A stretch of 28,882 bases of DNA from assembly GCA_002398105.1 (NCBI GenBank), contig DHCD01000022.1:1-28882 (forward strand). The letters run 5' to 3'. Source of the stretch: Syntrophomonas sp. UBA4911 (GTDB lineage: Bacteria > Bacillota > Syntrophomonadia > Syntrophomonadales > Syntrophomonadaceae). The notes beneath the pieces are model-generated. The model did no database searches. It was not told the DNA's origin and was given only the letters and a program-made list of their open reading frames with translations. The translations under genes and the position numbers were made by a program. Below are positions 1 to 6,686 of the stretch, piece by piece (position 1 is the stretch's first letter; each line of letters starts with the position of its first letter).

Positions 1-176
1 AAAGCCTGCCTTTCCGTATAGCCGCTCCTAATCATTGGCCATTTTCAACCGAAATTCAAAACTTTTTCGGCTTCTTCGGAATGCTGCACCAGCAAGCCTG
101 AAGTTTGTTGCAGTGCAACAGCAGAAAACGCCAAATGAGCAACATAGGAATTTGCAACAGAATAAAGTCAATAGCA

Positions 177-206
177 GGGGATAGCAACTGACTATCCCCT
201 TTTTTT
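177..206 (+). terminator. Rho-independent terminator of an upstream gene
   Basis: An 8-bp perfect stem (GGGGATAG / CTATCCCC) with a 7-nt loop is followed directly by seven T residues. It separates whatever lies left of the window from the mutase operon. Confidence 0.85.
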
Positions 207-275
207 ACAAATAATATTCGTTTTATTTAATAACAGGTTAAAACTAAGCCATATCTACCAAGATCATTGCCAGGG

Positions 276-317
276 TACAACAAGGAGGAAAATCAGTCTT
301 GTTGTAGCTATACAACA
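276..317 (+). promoter_or_regulatory. Putative activator binding sites (UAS) for the sigma-54 promoter
   Basis: Three half-sites are seen: TACAACAAG (276-284), its exact reverse complement CTTGTTGTA (298-306), and TACAACA (311-317). The last two form a palindrome, TGTTG-N8-CAACA, at 300-317. Its centre is about 85 bp upstream of the -24 GG, a normal distance for a bacterial enhancer-binding protein. The same palindrome with the same N8 spacer and nearly the same distance recurs at 11996-12013. A role as enhancer is inferred. Confidence 0.6.
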
Positions 318-391
318 GCGATTATTATTATTGGCTGGAAGACTAGTTAATAATGCCGATATTTAGGCACTTATAGCAATAAATATATGGC

Positions 392-407
392 TGGCACAGA
401 AGTTGCT
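392..407 (+). promoter_or_regulatory. Sigma-54 (-24/-12) promoter of the mutase operon
   Basis: TGGCAC-N5-TTGCT matches the sigma-54 consensus TGGCAC-N5-TTGC exactly, with GG at 393-394 and GC at 405-406. Transcription would start near 418, about 60 nt before the TTG start of the adenosyltransferase gene. The flanking bases (CTGGCA before, TTGCTAT after) are shared with the second promoter at 12086. Activation would need an enhancer-binding protein, and none is encoded in the window. Confidence 0.75.
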
Positions 408-480
408 ATTAAGTAATTAAACATACGAAATAGAGCTCTTAATTTTATGGCTGATAGATAAGCGAAAGGAGGTGATAATT

Positions 481-1032
481 TTGGCTGATATGAAATCCAC
501 TGCATCCATAGCAAAACGGGGTCTGGTAATGGTGATAACCGGCAATGGCAAAGGCAAAACGACCTCTGCCTTCGGTCAGATCCTGCGGGCGGTTGGACAG
601 GGATACCAGGTATGCGTGATTCAGTTCATGAAAGGCCGGAAATATGGTGAAATTATTGCATGTGAAAAATATCTTCCCCATATTACGTTTTATCAGTTTG
701 GCCTTGACAGTTTTGTTATGCGGGAAAATTCTGCTCAGGTAGATATTGATCTGGCCTGCCAGGGCCTGGAAAAAGCGAAAGAAGTCATTCAGAACGGAAA
801 GTACAATATGGTCATTCTGGATGAGATCAATGTAGCAGTTGATTTTGACCTGATTTCAGAGGAAGCAGTATTGGATTTAGTTAAAAACAAGCCGCCTGAA
901 TTGGATTTAATATTAACCGGCAGATATGCTTCGAAAAAATTAATAGATATAGCTGACTTAGTCAGTGAAGTTACCGAGATAAAGCATCATTATAATGCCG
1001 GTATAAAAGACCGGCCAGGCATAGAGTACTGA
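481..1032 (+). CDS. cobO: Cob(I)alamin adenosyltransferase, CobA/CobO/BtuR family
   Basis: Transfers the 5'-deoxyadenosyl group of ATP to cob(I)alamin, making the adenosylcobalamin needed by the mutase encoded next. The 183-aa protein has the family P-loop GNGKGKTT near its N-terminus, the Walker-B-like stretch VILDEIN in the middle, and the characteristic C-terminal end GIEY after a KHHYNAG-like segment. This is the usual length for the family. I choose TTG at 481 because AAAGGAGG (465-472) lies 8 nt upstream; the GTG at 472 overlaps that Shine-Dalgarno sequence. It is the first gene of the sigma-54-driven operon, 40 bp before the mutase. Family assignment is secure. Dedication to the mutase is inferred from position. 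Confidence 0.93.
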   Translation: MADMKSTASIAKRGLVMVITGNGKGKTTSAFGQILRAVGQGYQVCVIQFMKGRKYGEIIACEKYLPHITFYQFGLDSFVMRENSAQVDIDLACQGLEKAKEVIQNGKYNMVILDEINVAVDFDLISEEAVLDLVKNKPPELDLILTGRYASKKLIDIADLVSEVTEIKHHYNAGIKDRPGIEY

Positions 1033-1072
1033 TGCGAAAAGAGGGGCGCTAAAAGTAAGGAGGGAATGGATA

Positions 1073-2755
1073 TTGTTTACTGAGGAATTATTGGATAAAT
1101 CAAGTCTCATGAGGAAGAAGTGGGAGGATGAAGTTAAGAAAGTAATTGCCAAAAATGCAGATCAAAAAGAACGCTGGTCTACGGTCTCCGATTTGGAAAT
1201 AAAGCGGATATATGGCCCTGAGGATATTAAGGATATGGATTTTGCAAGGGATATTGCTTATCCCGGACAATTCCCCTATTTAAGAGGCAACCAGGCCACG
1301 GGTTATCGGGGCAAATATTGGACCTTCAGAATGTTTTCGGGGATGGGGACAGCGGTAGAAACCAACAAACGCTGGCATTATCTGTTAACCACCGGGCAAA
1401 CCGGTTTAAGTACGGCTTTTGATTTCCCGACTCTTATGGGGTATAATACCGATTCCCCTAAAGCCAAAGGTGAGTGCGGCAAATGCGGAGTTGCTATAGA
1501 TACGATAGACGATTTCCGGGATCTTATTAAAGGAATACCATTGGACAAAATTACTACCTCAATGACGATTAATCCCCCGGCCACTGCCTTATGGGCCATG
1601 TACTGCGCATCTGCCGAGCAGCAGGGAATACCCTTAAGCAAAATAGGCGGCACTATACAGAATGACATGCTCAAGGAGTTTATTGCTCAAAAGACTTTGA
1701 TGTGTCCCCCGGAACCATCAGTCAAACTTATCAGCGATACGATTGAATTCGGAACCCAATATGTTCCTAAGTGGAACACCATCAGCATCAGCGGCTATCA
1801 CATAAGGGAAGCGGGAGCAACTGCGGTTCAGGAACTCGCATTTACCTTAAGAGACGGCATGGAATATGTTGAAGATGCGATCAGACGTAAAGGGCTGCAT
1901 GTCGATCAGTTTGCTCCCCGTTTGTCTTTCTTCTTCAACGCTCATATCGACTTCTTTGAGGAAATTGCCAAATTAAGAGCTGCCCGCAGGATATGGGCCA
2001 AAGCTATGCGTGAACGCTACAATTCTCAAGACCCTCGTTCCTGGTGGATGAGATTCCATACTCAGACTGCCGGGTGCTCGTTAACGGCCCAGCAGCCATA
2101 CAATAACGTGGTCAGGACAGCCGTTGAAGCTCTGGCTGCGGTATTGGGAGGAACTCAATCATTGCATACCAATTCCCTGGATGAGGTTTTATGTCTGCCT
2201 TCAGACCATGCGGTACAAATTGCTCTTCGCACCCAACAGCTGATAGCTGAGGAAACTGGGGTATGCAATACCATTGACCCGCTGGCCGGTTCTTACTTTG
2301 TCGAAGCTCTGACTAATGAAATGGAAGAAAAGGCCTGGGAATACATTCATAAAATTGATGATATGGGCGGAATGGTCGCAGCTATAGACAAAGGTTTCCC
2401 CCAGATGGAAATCTCCGATGCGGCCTATAAATTCCAGCAGCAAATAGATGCTCAGGAAAAGATCATGATCGGGGTCAATAAATATATTGAAGAAGATGAG
2501 ACGGTGGATATCCCCTTCCTGGAAATAGACGACTCAGTTGAGGCCGAACAGCTGGAACGCCTGGCGGCAGTAAAGAGGAAGCGTGACGGACGCAAATTGG
2601 CCGAATGTCTTAAAGATCTCGGCAACGCCTGCAAAAAGGGTGATAATGTAATGCCGTATTGCATTGAGGCAGTTAAGAATTATGCAACCGTTCAGGAAAT
2701 TTGTGATGTCTATCGGGAAGTTTACGGAGAATACCGTGATCCCGGCATATATTAA
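1073..2755 (+). CDS. Adenosylcobalamin-dependent acyl-CoA mutase, large (substrate-binding) subunit; probably isobutyryl-CoA mutase-like
   Basis: This is the TIM-barrel catalytic subunit of a two-component acyl-CoA mutase (560 aa, the size of IcmA/HcmA and of split methylmalonyl-CoA mutases). Family landmarks include GTIQNDMLKEF (about 193-203), SISGYHIREAGATA (238-251) with the conserved Tyr242-His243 pair, and QSLHTNSLDE. By alignment from memory, the residue matching methylmalonyl-CoA mutase Tyr89 is Phe88, and the one matching Arg207, which binds the free carboxylate, is Gln206. This Phe/Gln pair is that of isobutyryl-CoA mutase. The position that is Asp117 in 2-hydroxyisobutyryl-CoA mutase is Ala115, which argues against that activity. 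Expected reaction: isobutyryl-CoA to n-butyryl-CoA or reverse. TTG at 1073 is 8 nt after AAGGAGGG. Automated pipelines would probably name this methylmalonyl-CoA mutase. Other branched acyl-CoAs remain possible. Confidence 0.88.
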   Translation: MFTEELLDKSSLMRKKWEDEVKKVIAKNADQKERWSTVSDLEIKRIYGPEDIKDMDFARDIAYPGQFPYLRGNQATGYRGKYWTFRMFSGMGTAVETNKRWHYLLTTGQTGLSTAFDFPTLMGYNTDSPKAKGECGKCGVAIDTIDDFRDLIKGIPLDKITTSMTINPPATALWAMYCASAEQQGIPLSKIGGTIQNDMLKEFIAQKTLMCPPEPSVKLISDTIEFGTQYVPKWNTISISGYHIREAGATAVQELAFTLRDGMEYVEDAIRRKGLHVDQFAPRLSFFFNAHIDFFEEIAKLRAARRIWAKAMRERYNSQDPRSWWMRFHTQTAGCSLTAQQPYNNVVRTAVEALAAVLGGTQSLHTNSLDEVLCLPSDHAVQIALRTQQLIAEETGVCNTIDPLAGSYFVEALTNEMEEKAWEYIHKIDDMGGMVAAIDKGFPQMEISDAAYKFQQQIDAQEKIMIGVNKYIEEDETVDIPFLEIDDSVEAEQLERLAAVKRKRDGRKLAECLKDLGNACKKGDNVMPYCIEAVKNYATVQEICDVYREVYGEYRDPGIY

Positions 2756-2782
2756 TTTGAATGTTTGGAGGAGGTAAGCAGG

Positions 2783-3187
2783 ATGTCAAATAGGAAAATT
2801 CGTGTACTACTTGCTAAACCAGGGCTTGACGGCCATGACCGGGGTGCGAGGGTTATTGCCCGATGCTTTCGTGATGCGGGCTTCGAAGTAATTTATACCG
2901 GCTGCCATCAAACCCCGGAAATGATTGCCGCCGTTGCGCTGCAGGAAGACGTCGATGTGGTTGGTTTAAGCTGTTTGTCCGGCGCCCATAATTACTTGTT
3001 TCCTCAAGTAGCTAAACTTTTACAGGATAAGGGAGCAAATGACATAACCGTTATCGGAGGAGGAATCATACCGGAAAAAGATATGGCGGGTCTCTATGAA
3101 GCAGGGATTAAAGAAATATTCACTCCGGGCGCTACTCTGGATTCATTGGTGGAATGGATAAATAACAATGTAAATCCAAAGGAATGA
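2783..3187 (+). CDS. Acyl-CoA mutase small subunit, B12-binding
   Basis: A 134-aa free-standing cobalamin-binding domain that pairs with the large subunit encoded just upstream. It has the base-off/His-on motif KPGLDGHDRG near the N-terminus, whose His is the lower axial ligand of cobalt, followed by the family segments LSCLSGAHN and VIGGGIIP. Length matches IcmB-type subunits (about 136 aa) rather than a fused methylmalonyl-CoA mutase. I choose ATG 2783, 7 nt after GGAGGAGGT. An upstream in-frame TTG at 2765 overlaps the ribosome binding site and is unlikely. The gene lies 27 bp after the large subunit gene and overlaps the next gene by 4 nt (ATGA), so tight co-translation is expected. Confidence 0.93.
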   Translation: MSNRKIRVLLAKPGLDGHDRGARVIARCFRDAGFEVIYTGCHQTPEMIAAVALQEDVDVVGLSCLSGAHNYLFPQVAKLLQDKGANDITVIGGGIIPEKDMAGLYEAGIKEIFTPGATLDSLVEWINNNVNPKE

Positions 3188-4161
3188 GCATTATGAAAGA
3201 ATTGAGCAAAAAGGTTCTGGAGGGTGATATAAGGGCAGCCTCCCGTCTTATAAGAAATCTGGAAGATCAGATACCGAATACCTATATTGCGATGCAGGAG
3301 ATTTTTGGTAAAACCGGTAATGCCCATGTGGTTGGGATTACCGGGGCTCCGGGAGCCGGTAAAAGCACCCTTACCGATGAGCTGATCTGCGCCTATCGCA
3401 AGAAAGGCGACACGGTAGGGGTACTGGCGGTTGATCCCACCAGTCCCTTCAGCGGGGGAGCGCTTTTAGGGGATAGGATCCGTATGCTGCGTCATGCAGA
3501 GGATACCGGGGTTTTTATAAGGAGCCTGGCTACCAGAGGGGCAATGGGGGGGATATCCAAAGCGGTTGGAGAAGCGATCCATGTAATGGATGTCCTGAAA
3601 AAAAGCAAGATAATCGTTGAGACCGTGGGGGTGGGGCAGCAGGAAGTCGATATTATCAATCATGCCCATACCGTAGCCGTGGTTTTGGTTCCGGGCATGG
3701 GTGATGAAATACAAGCGCTGAAAGCAGGTCTGATGGAAATTGCCGACATATTTATCATTAATAAGGCCGATCGGGACGGAGCCGGGAAGCTATATAAAGA
3801 AACATTGAATATGGTGAATATGTCCAAGGATAATAAAAATGGCGCCCAGGGTTGGAGAATACCCGTACTGTTAGTGGAAAGCGTGCTGGAGCCCATTAAA
3901 TTTGCCGAGAGTGTTGAAGCGTTACGCGACAAGATAGATGAGCATTATCAATACCTGATTGACAATGATCTTTTATCAGAGCGGATGCGTCGTAAGACGA
4001 CAGCTGAGTTGAATGAAGCCTTGTGGGGTACTATTCTTCAGCCGATATTGAAAGACCTCCATGCCGATGGGGAAATAAACCGATTGGTGGATAAATTATT
4101 GACAAAAGCATCAGACCCCTATAGCCTGGCAGCAGAGGTAGCTAGTAAATATATGAAATAA
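3184..4161 (+). CDS. meaB: MeaB/ArgK-type G-protein chaperone of the mutase
   Basis: A P-loop GTPase of the MeaB/MMAA family (G3E/SIMIBI class), which gates adenosylcobalamin loading and protects and repairs acyl-CoA mutases. Visible motifs are the Walker A GAPGAGKST near residue 55, the Switch/Mg stretch AVDPTSPFSGG, ETVGVGQQE (Walker B region) and the base-specificity motif NKAD. The 325-aa length is normal. ATG 3184 overlaps the previous stop by 4 nt. ATG 3193 is an equally good alternative because AAAGGA (3178-3183) is 9 nt upstream of it. In isobutyryl-CoA mutase systems this chaperone can be fused into IcmF; here it is separate. Placement right after both mutase subunits makes the partner clear. 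Confidence 0.93.
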   Translation: MSIMKELSKKVLEGDIRAASRLIRNLEDQIPNTYIAMQEIFGKTGNAHVVGITGAPGAGKSTLTDELICAYRKKGDTVGVLAVDPTSPFSGGALLGDRIRMLRHAEDTGVFIRSLATRGAMGGISKAVGEAIHVMDVLKKSKIIVETVGVGQQEVDIINHAHTVAVVLVPGMGDEIQALKAGLMEIADIFIINKADRDGAGKLYKETLNMVNMSKDNKNGAQGWRIPVLLVESVLEPIKFAESVEALRDKIDEHYQYLIDNDLLSERMRRKTTAELNEALWGTILQPILKDLHADGEINRLVDKLLTKASDPYSLAAEVASKYMK

Positions 4162-4202
4162 TGTGGCGGCGGAAAAATTTATTTAATGAAGGAGGGCAAG
4201 GT

Positions 4203-4745
4203 ATGGAAAGCGATATTGCCGTTATATCGGAAGAGGAAATGAAAGCAAAGGTTCGCCAACTGGCCAAAGAAAACTTTCGCCAGGGACTTAACTGTGCGGA
4301 ATCAGTCTATTTGGCATTAAATGATGCCGGCCTCATTGATTTCCCAGCTGAAACGGTAGCACTTGCCACTGCTTTTGGAGGGGGATTAGGTCTTAGCGGT
4401 GGAATGTGCGGAGCTCTGGCAGCCGCAGCTATGGGTGTAAGTTCGGTGCATGGGCGCCGGAAGCCCCGGGAAGGTACCCAGCAGGAGATTATTGACGGAT
4501 TATATGGAAACCCCGGTCTTTATCGATTTTTTAACCAGATTCCTTCCAGGTTTATAGAGGAATATGGTTCCGCCCAGTGTCAAGACCTCAACCTGGGTTT
4601 CCCCAATTGGTTTGATAAAGACCGTTTTCGCCGCTGTATGAACATAGTTGTGGAATCTGCGGCGATGGCAGTCGAGTTCATTTATCAGGGAAACCGGGAA
4701 GGGTATAATCAGCCTTTCGGAAAAAACATGGCCGGAAAGGAGTAA
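4203..4745 (+). CDS. C_GCAxxG_C_C family protein (putative redox-active)
   Basis: A 180-aa soluble protein with the spaced cysteine pattern of the C_GCAxxG_C_C family: Cys31 (in GLNCAESV), Cys69 (in GGMCGALAAAAMG), Cys126 and Cys145. A glycine-rich stretch, AFGGGLGLSGG, leads into the second Cys. The family is predicted to be redox-active or cofactor-binding, but no reaction is established. ATG 4203 is preferred because AAGGAGGGC lies just upstream; an in-frame ATG at 4161 would include the ribosome binding site in the coding sequence. It sits between meaB and the MtnA-like gene in the mutase operon, so a role in electron supply or repair for the B12 enzyme is possible but speculative. Confidence 0.8.
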   Translation: MESDIAVISEEEMKAKVRQLAKENFRQGLNCAESVYLALNDAGLIDFPAETVALATAFGGGLGLSGGMCGALAAAAMGVSSVHGRRKPREGTQQEIIDGLYGNPGLYRFFNQIPSRFIEEYGSAQCQDLNLGFPNWFDKDRFRRCMNIVVESAAMAVEFIYQGNREGYNQPFGKNMAGKE

Positions 4746-4778
4746 CCGTCCCTAAAGTTTCCGCAGGAGGAGTTGGCA

Positions 4779-5804
4779 ATGAAACCGCCGTTATTGATGA
4801 ATATTAATAGTTCGGTATTTTTAAAAGATGATGTCCTGGTTATGATTGATCGTCGTTGTCTTCCCCATAAAAAAGTCGAGGTTATTGCTGCAGATTATGA
4901 AGAAGCCGCCCGGGCGATTGAAGATATGGTGGTCCAGGGAGCGGGAGACATTGCTATTACGGCAGGATATGGCCTTTATCTGGCAGCGGTTGAGGCTGAA
5001 CGCAATTCGGAATTGGGTCCGGAAGCTGCCCGGAGTTTTATTTTAGCGGCCCGGGAACGATTGATTAATACTCGGCCCACCGGCCGCTATCTGCCCGCCT
5101 TGCTGGCCGGCATGATAAAAAAGGTGGAGTGGGAACAGGCCGGGCGGTCATCCCAATTGCTGCTTGCTGTAAATGCCGGTATTGATAAACAGCAAAGGCG
5201 TTCCGAGTCGACGGGAAAATGGGCCAGTCAATTATTGGAGGATGGTGATGGAATACTTACCCATTGTTTCCCCGGAGCCGCTTTGTTATATATGCTCTGC
5301 CAGGCCAAAGAACAGGGTAAAAATGTGAATGTCATCTGTAGTGAGACCAGACCTTATTTACAAGGCGCCCGGCTTACCGCATGGTCGGTTGCGGAGTTGG
5401 AGATACCGGTAACTTTAATAACTGATAATATGGCGGCGTACTGTATGAGTCAGGGAATGATAACCAAAGTATTTGCTGCAGCCGACCGCATAGCCATGGA
5501 TGGAACCGTTGCCAATAAAATCGGCACTTTCCCATTAGCTCTGGCCGCTGACTATCATAAACTGCCCTTCTATATTCTGGGCTACGGAGGACCGGACAGA
5601 AGTTGCCGTGAAGGTAAGGATATTATGATAGAACAAAGGGACCCGGCAGAAGTTTTAAGCTGCAACGGAATTAAGATCAGCAGTGACAAAGTAAAAGGCT
5701 TTTATCCTGCATTTGATTTAACCCCGGCCCATTTGATAAAAGCAATAATAACTGATCGGGGTATGATTCCTTCTAGTCAGGTCGAACAATATTGGTCCTT
5801 ATAG
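4779..5804 (+). CDS. MtnA-like sugar-1-phosphate isomerase (eIF-2B alpha/MtnA family)
   Basis: A homologue of S-methyl-5-thioribose-1-phosphate isomerase, 341 aa. Family features are the segment DGILTHC, with the putative catalytic Cys163, ETRPYLQGARLTAW, ITDNMAAYCMSQG, ADRIAMDGTVANKIGT with putative catalytic Asp236, and GKDIMIEQRDPAEV near the end. It diverges at the usual THCNAG (here THCFPG) and at TRPTAVNL (here TRPTGRYL), so the natural substrate may differ. MtnA enzymes also isomerise 5-deoxyribose-1-phosphate in 5'-deoxyadenosine salvage. 5'-deoxyadenosine is released when adenosylcobalamin enzymes inactivate, which offers a rationale for its place in a mutase operon (inference). ATG 4779 is 8 nt after GCAGGAGG; an upstream TTG at 4773 is too close to it. 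Confidence 0.82.
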   Translation: MKPPLLMNINSSVFLKDDVLVMIDRRCLPHKKVEVIAADYEEAARAIEDMVVQGAGDIAITAGYGLYLAAVEAERNSELGPEAARSFILAARERLINTRPTGRYLPALLAGMIKKVEWEQAGRSSQLLLAVNAGIDKQQRRSESTGKWASQLLEDGDGILTHCFPGAALLYMLCQAKEQGKNVNVICSETRPYLQGARLTAWSVAELEIPVTLITDNMAAYCMSQGMITKVFAAADRIAMDGTVANKIGTFPLALAADYHKLPFYILGYGGPDRSCREGKDIMIEQRDPAEVLSCNGIKISSDKVKGFYPAFDLTPAHLIKAIITDRGMIPSSQVEQYWSL

Positions 5805-5832
5805 TTTAATTTGGAAGATGGGAGGTATATTG

Positions 5833-6030
5833 ATGGCTACTTTGAAAGACTCGGTTATTATCCCGCTCAATCGTCAATTATTTATTTTCAAAGAAGGCAA
5901 TCTCACTATGGATGATCTGATTATCGAAACTGACGGAGACTATAGGCTATTGGAAAAAGATGACCACATTATAGTTAAAAACAACGACTGCTGCCGCAGC
6001 ATAAAAGTTACTATAAAAACAAAGGAATAA
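5833..6030 (+). CDS. Small protein of unknown function (65 aa)
   Basis: I do not recognise this protein. It is 65 aa, mixed in charge, apparently beta-rich, with no membrane segment and one Cys-Cys pair (in NNDCCRS). It follows the MtnA-like gene by 28 bp with a good ribosome binding site (GGGAGGT at 5820-5826) before ATG 5833, so it is probably translated as the last gene of the mutase operon. In-frame starts at 5818 (ATG) and 5830 (TTG) are less likely because of spacing. No function can be proposed. Confidence 0.6.
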   Translation: MATLKDSVIIPLNRQLFIFKEGNLTMDDLIIETDGDYRLLEKDDHIIVKNNDCCRSIKVTIKTKE

Positions 6031-6686
6031 GTCCGGATAGTCGGATAGGATGAAGGGTGGAATAAGCCGTTAAAGTTAAATATAATTATTAGTGATTATA
6101 TTAATTAAAAGTAGGTATATTTTATGCGCAGCGGGGTCTTTGTCTGACGATAAAGTACCAGGGAACCAGGTGAGAATCCTGGACGGTCGCGCCACTGTAA
6201 GCGAGGAGCTTGTTTCCCATATGCCACTGGGGATCAACCTGGGAAGGCGGAAACTGCTATGATGCGCAAGTCAGGAAACCTAACCGCTGTATCCACACGC
6301 AATCCTTCGCAAGAAAGGAAGGGGTGTTTTGTTTTACCCAATTTTCAGGTCCGGGTTCGGATGATCAAGGTATTATTGGCTGATGTAAATTTGACCACTG
6401 CGCTGCCGGAGTTGTGCAGCTGCAGTGGGCCAAGCTGTTGTCGTAACCGGAAAATACCTGTTGAAAACCGTTTCCCCTGCTCGCTATTAGCGGGGGATAG
6501 GCGGTAATAGGACTGGCCCTCTCAGGTTGTGCCGTGCCCGGAGTTTTTATAATACCTATTATGAAAATGTGGCTAAGCTGTCCGGGAAAAGAAAGGTAAT
6601 TTCCATGCTGGAAAGTATACCGAACTGAACTGCAGCAAGCCGACGACGGTTATAATAGATGACGAATGATTAGGAGGTTTTTGGGA
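6031..6686 (+). other. Riboswitch leader region with no convincing gene
   Basis: After the 65-aa gene comes about 90 bp of AT-rich DNA that probably holds the promoter (no clear -35/-10), then the cobalamin riboswitch (6129-6289). About 400 nt of leader precede cobT. That leader has an imperfect GC hairpin (CCCCTGCT / AGCGGGGG, around 6475-6497), an inverted repeat CCCGGA (6537-6542) / TCCGGG (6581-6586), and ATAATA-CC-TATTAT between the latter two arms. An open frame at 6259-6507 begins inside the riboswitch and has no plausible coding character. Confidence 0.6.
6129..6289 (+). ncRNA. Cobalamin (AdoCbl) riboswitch
   Basis: The conserved cobalamin aptamer core is legible: CAGGGAACCAGGTGAGAATCC, then GCGCCACTGTAAGCGAGGAG, then GCCACTGG, GGGAAGGCGG, GATGCGCAAGTCAGGAAACC. 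The outer P1 stem closes as CAGCGG (6129-6134) with CCGCTG (6284-6289), which sets the limits. It should repress the downstream corrinoid salvage and uptake genes when cobalamin is plentiful. A short hairpin (CCTTC / GAAGG) and a GGGT/ACCC pair with T-rich sequence follow in 6303-6340 and may form the expression platform. The distance from aptamer to cobT (about 400 nt) is unusually long. Confidence 0.95.

Larger units (their letters stand above)
1..480. other. Gene-free leader region upstream of the mutase operon
   Basis: No credible gene is seen. Bases 1-170 are probably the 3' region of a gene outside the window. They contain a perfect inverted repeat, TGTTGCA-G-TGCAACA, at 106-120 and a further TTGCAACA at 152-159. 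A strong intrinsic terminator follows at 177-206, then CAACA/TGTTG half-sites at 276-317, a sigma-54-type promoter at 392-407 and the ribosome binding site of the first gene at 465-472. The functional elements are listed separately. Confidence 0.7.

Noticed and set aside
1073..2755. Naming the mutase as methylmalonyl-CoA mutase
   Set aside because: The carboxylate-binding Arg and the paired Tyr are replaced by Gln and Phe, so the usual automatic name would probably mislead.
1073..2755. 2-Hydroxyisobutyryl-CoA mutase
   Set aside because: That enzyme has Ile90 and Asp117 at the key positions; here they are Phe88 and Ala115.
6259..6507. Open frame of 82 codons beginning inside the riboswitch
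   Set aside because: It starts within the aptamer core, has no ribosome binding site and shows no protein-like composition; even from the later ATG at 6361 nothing is recognisable.
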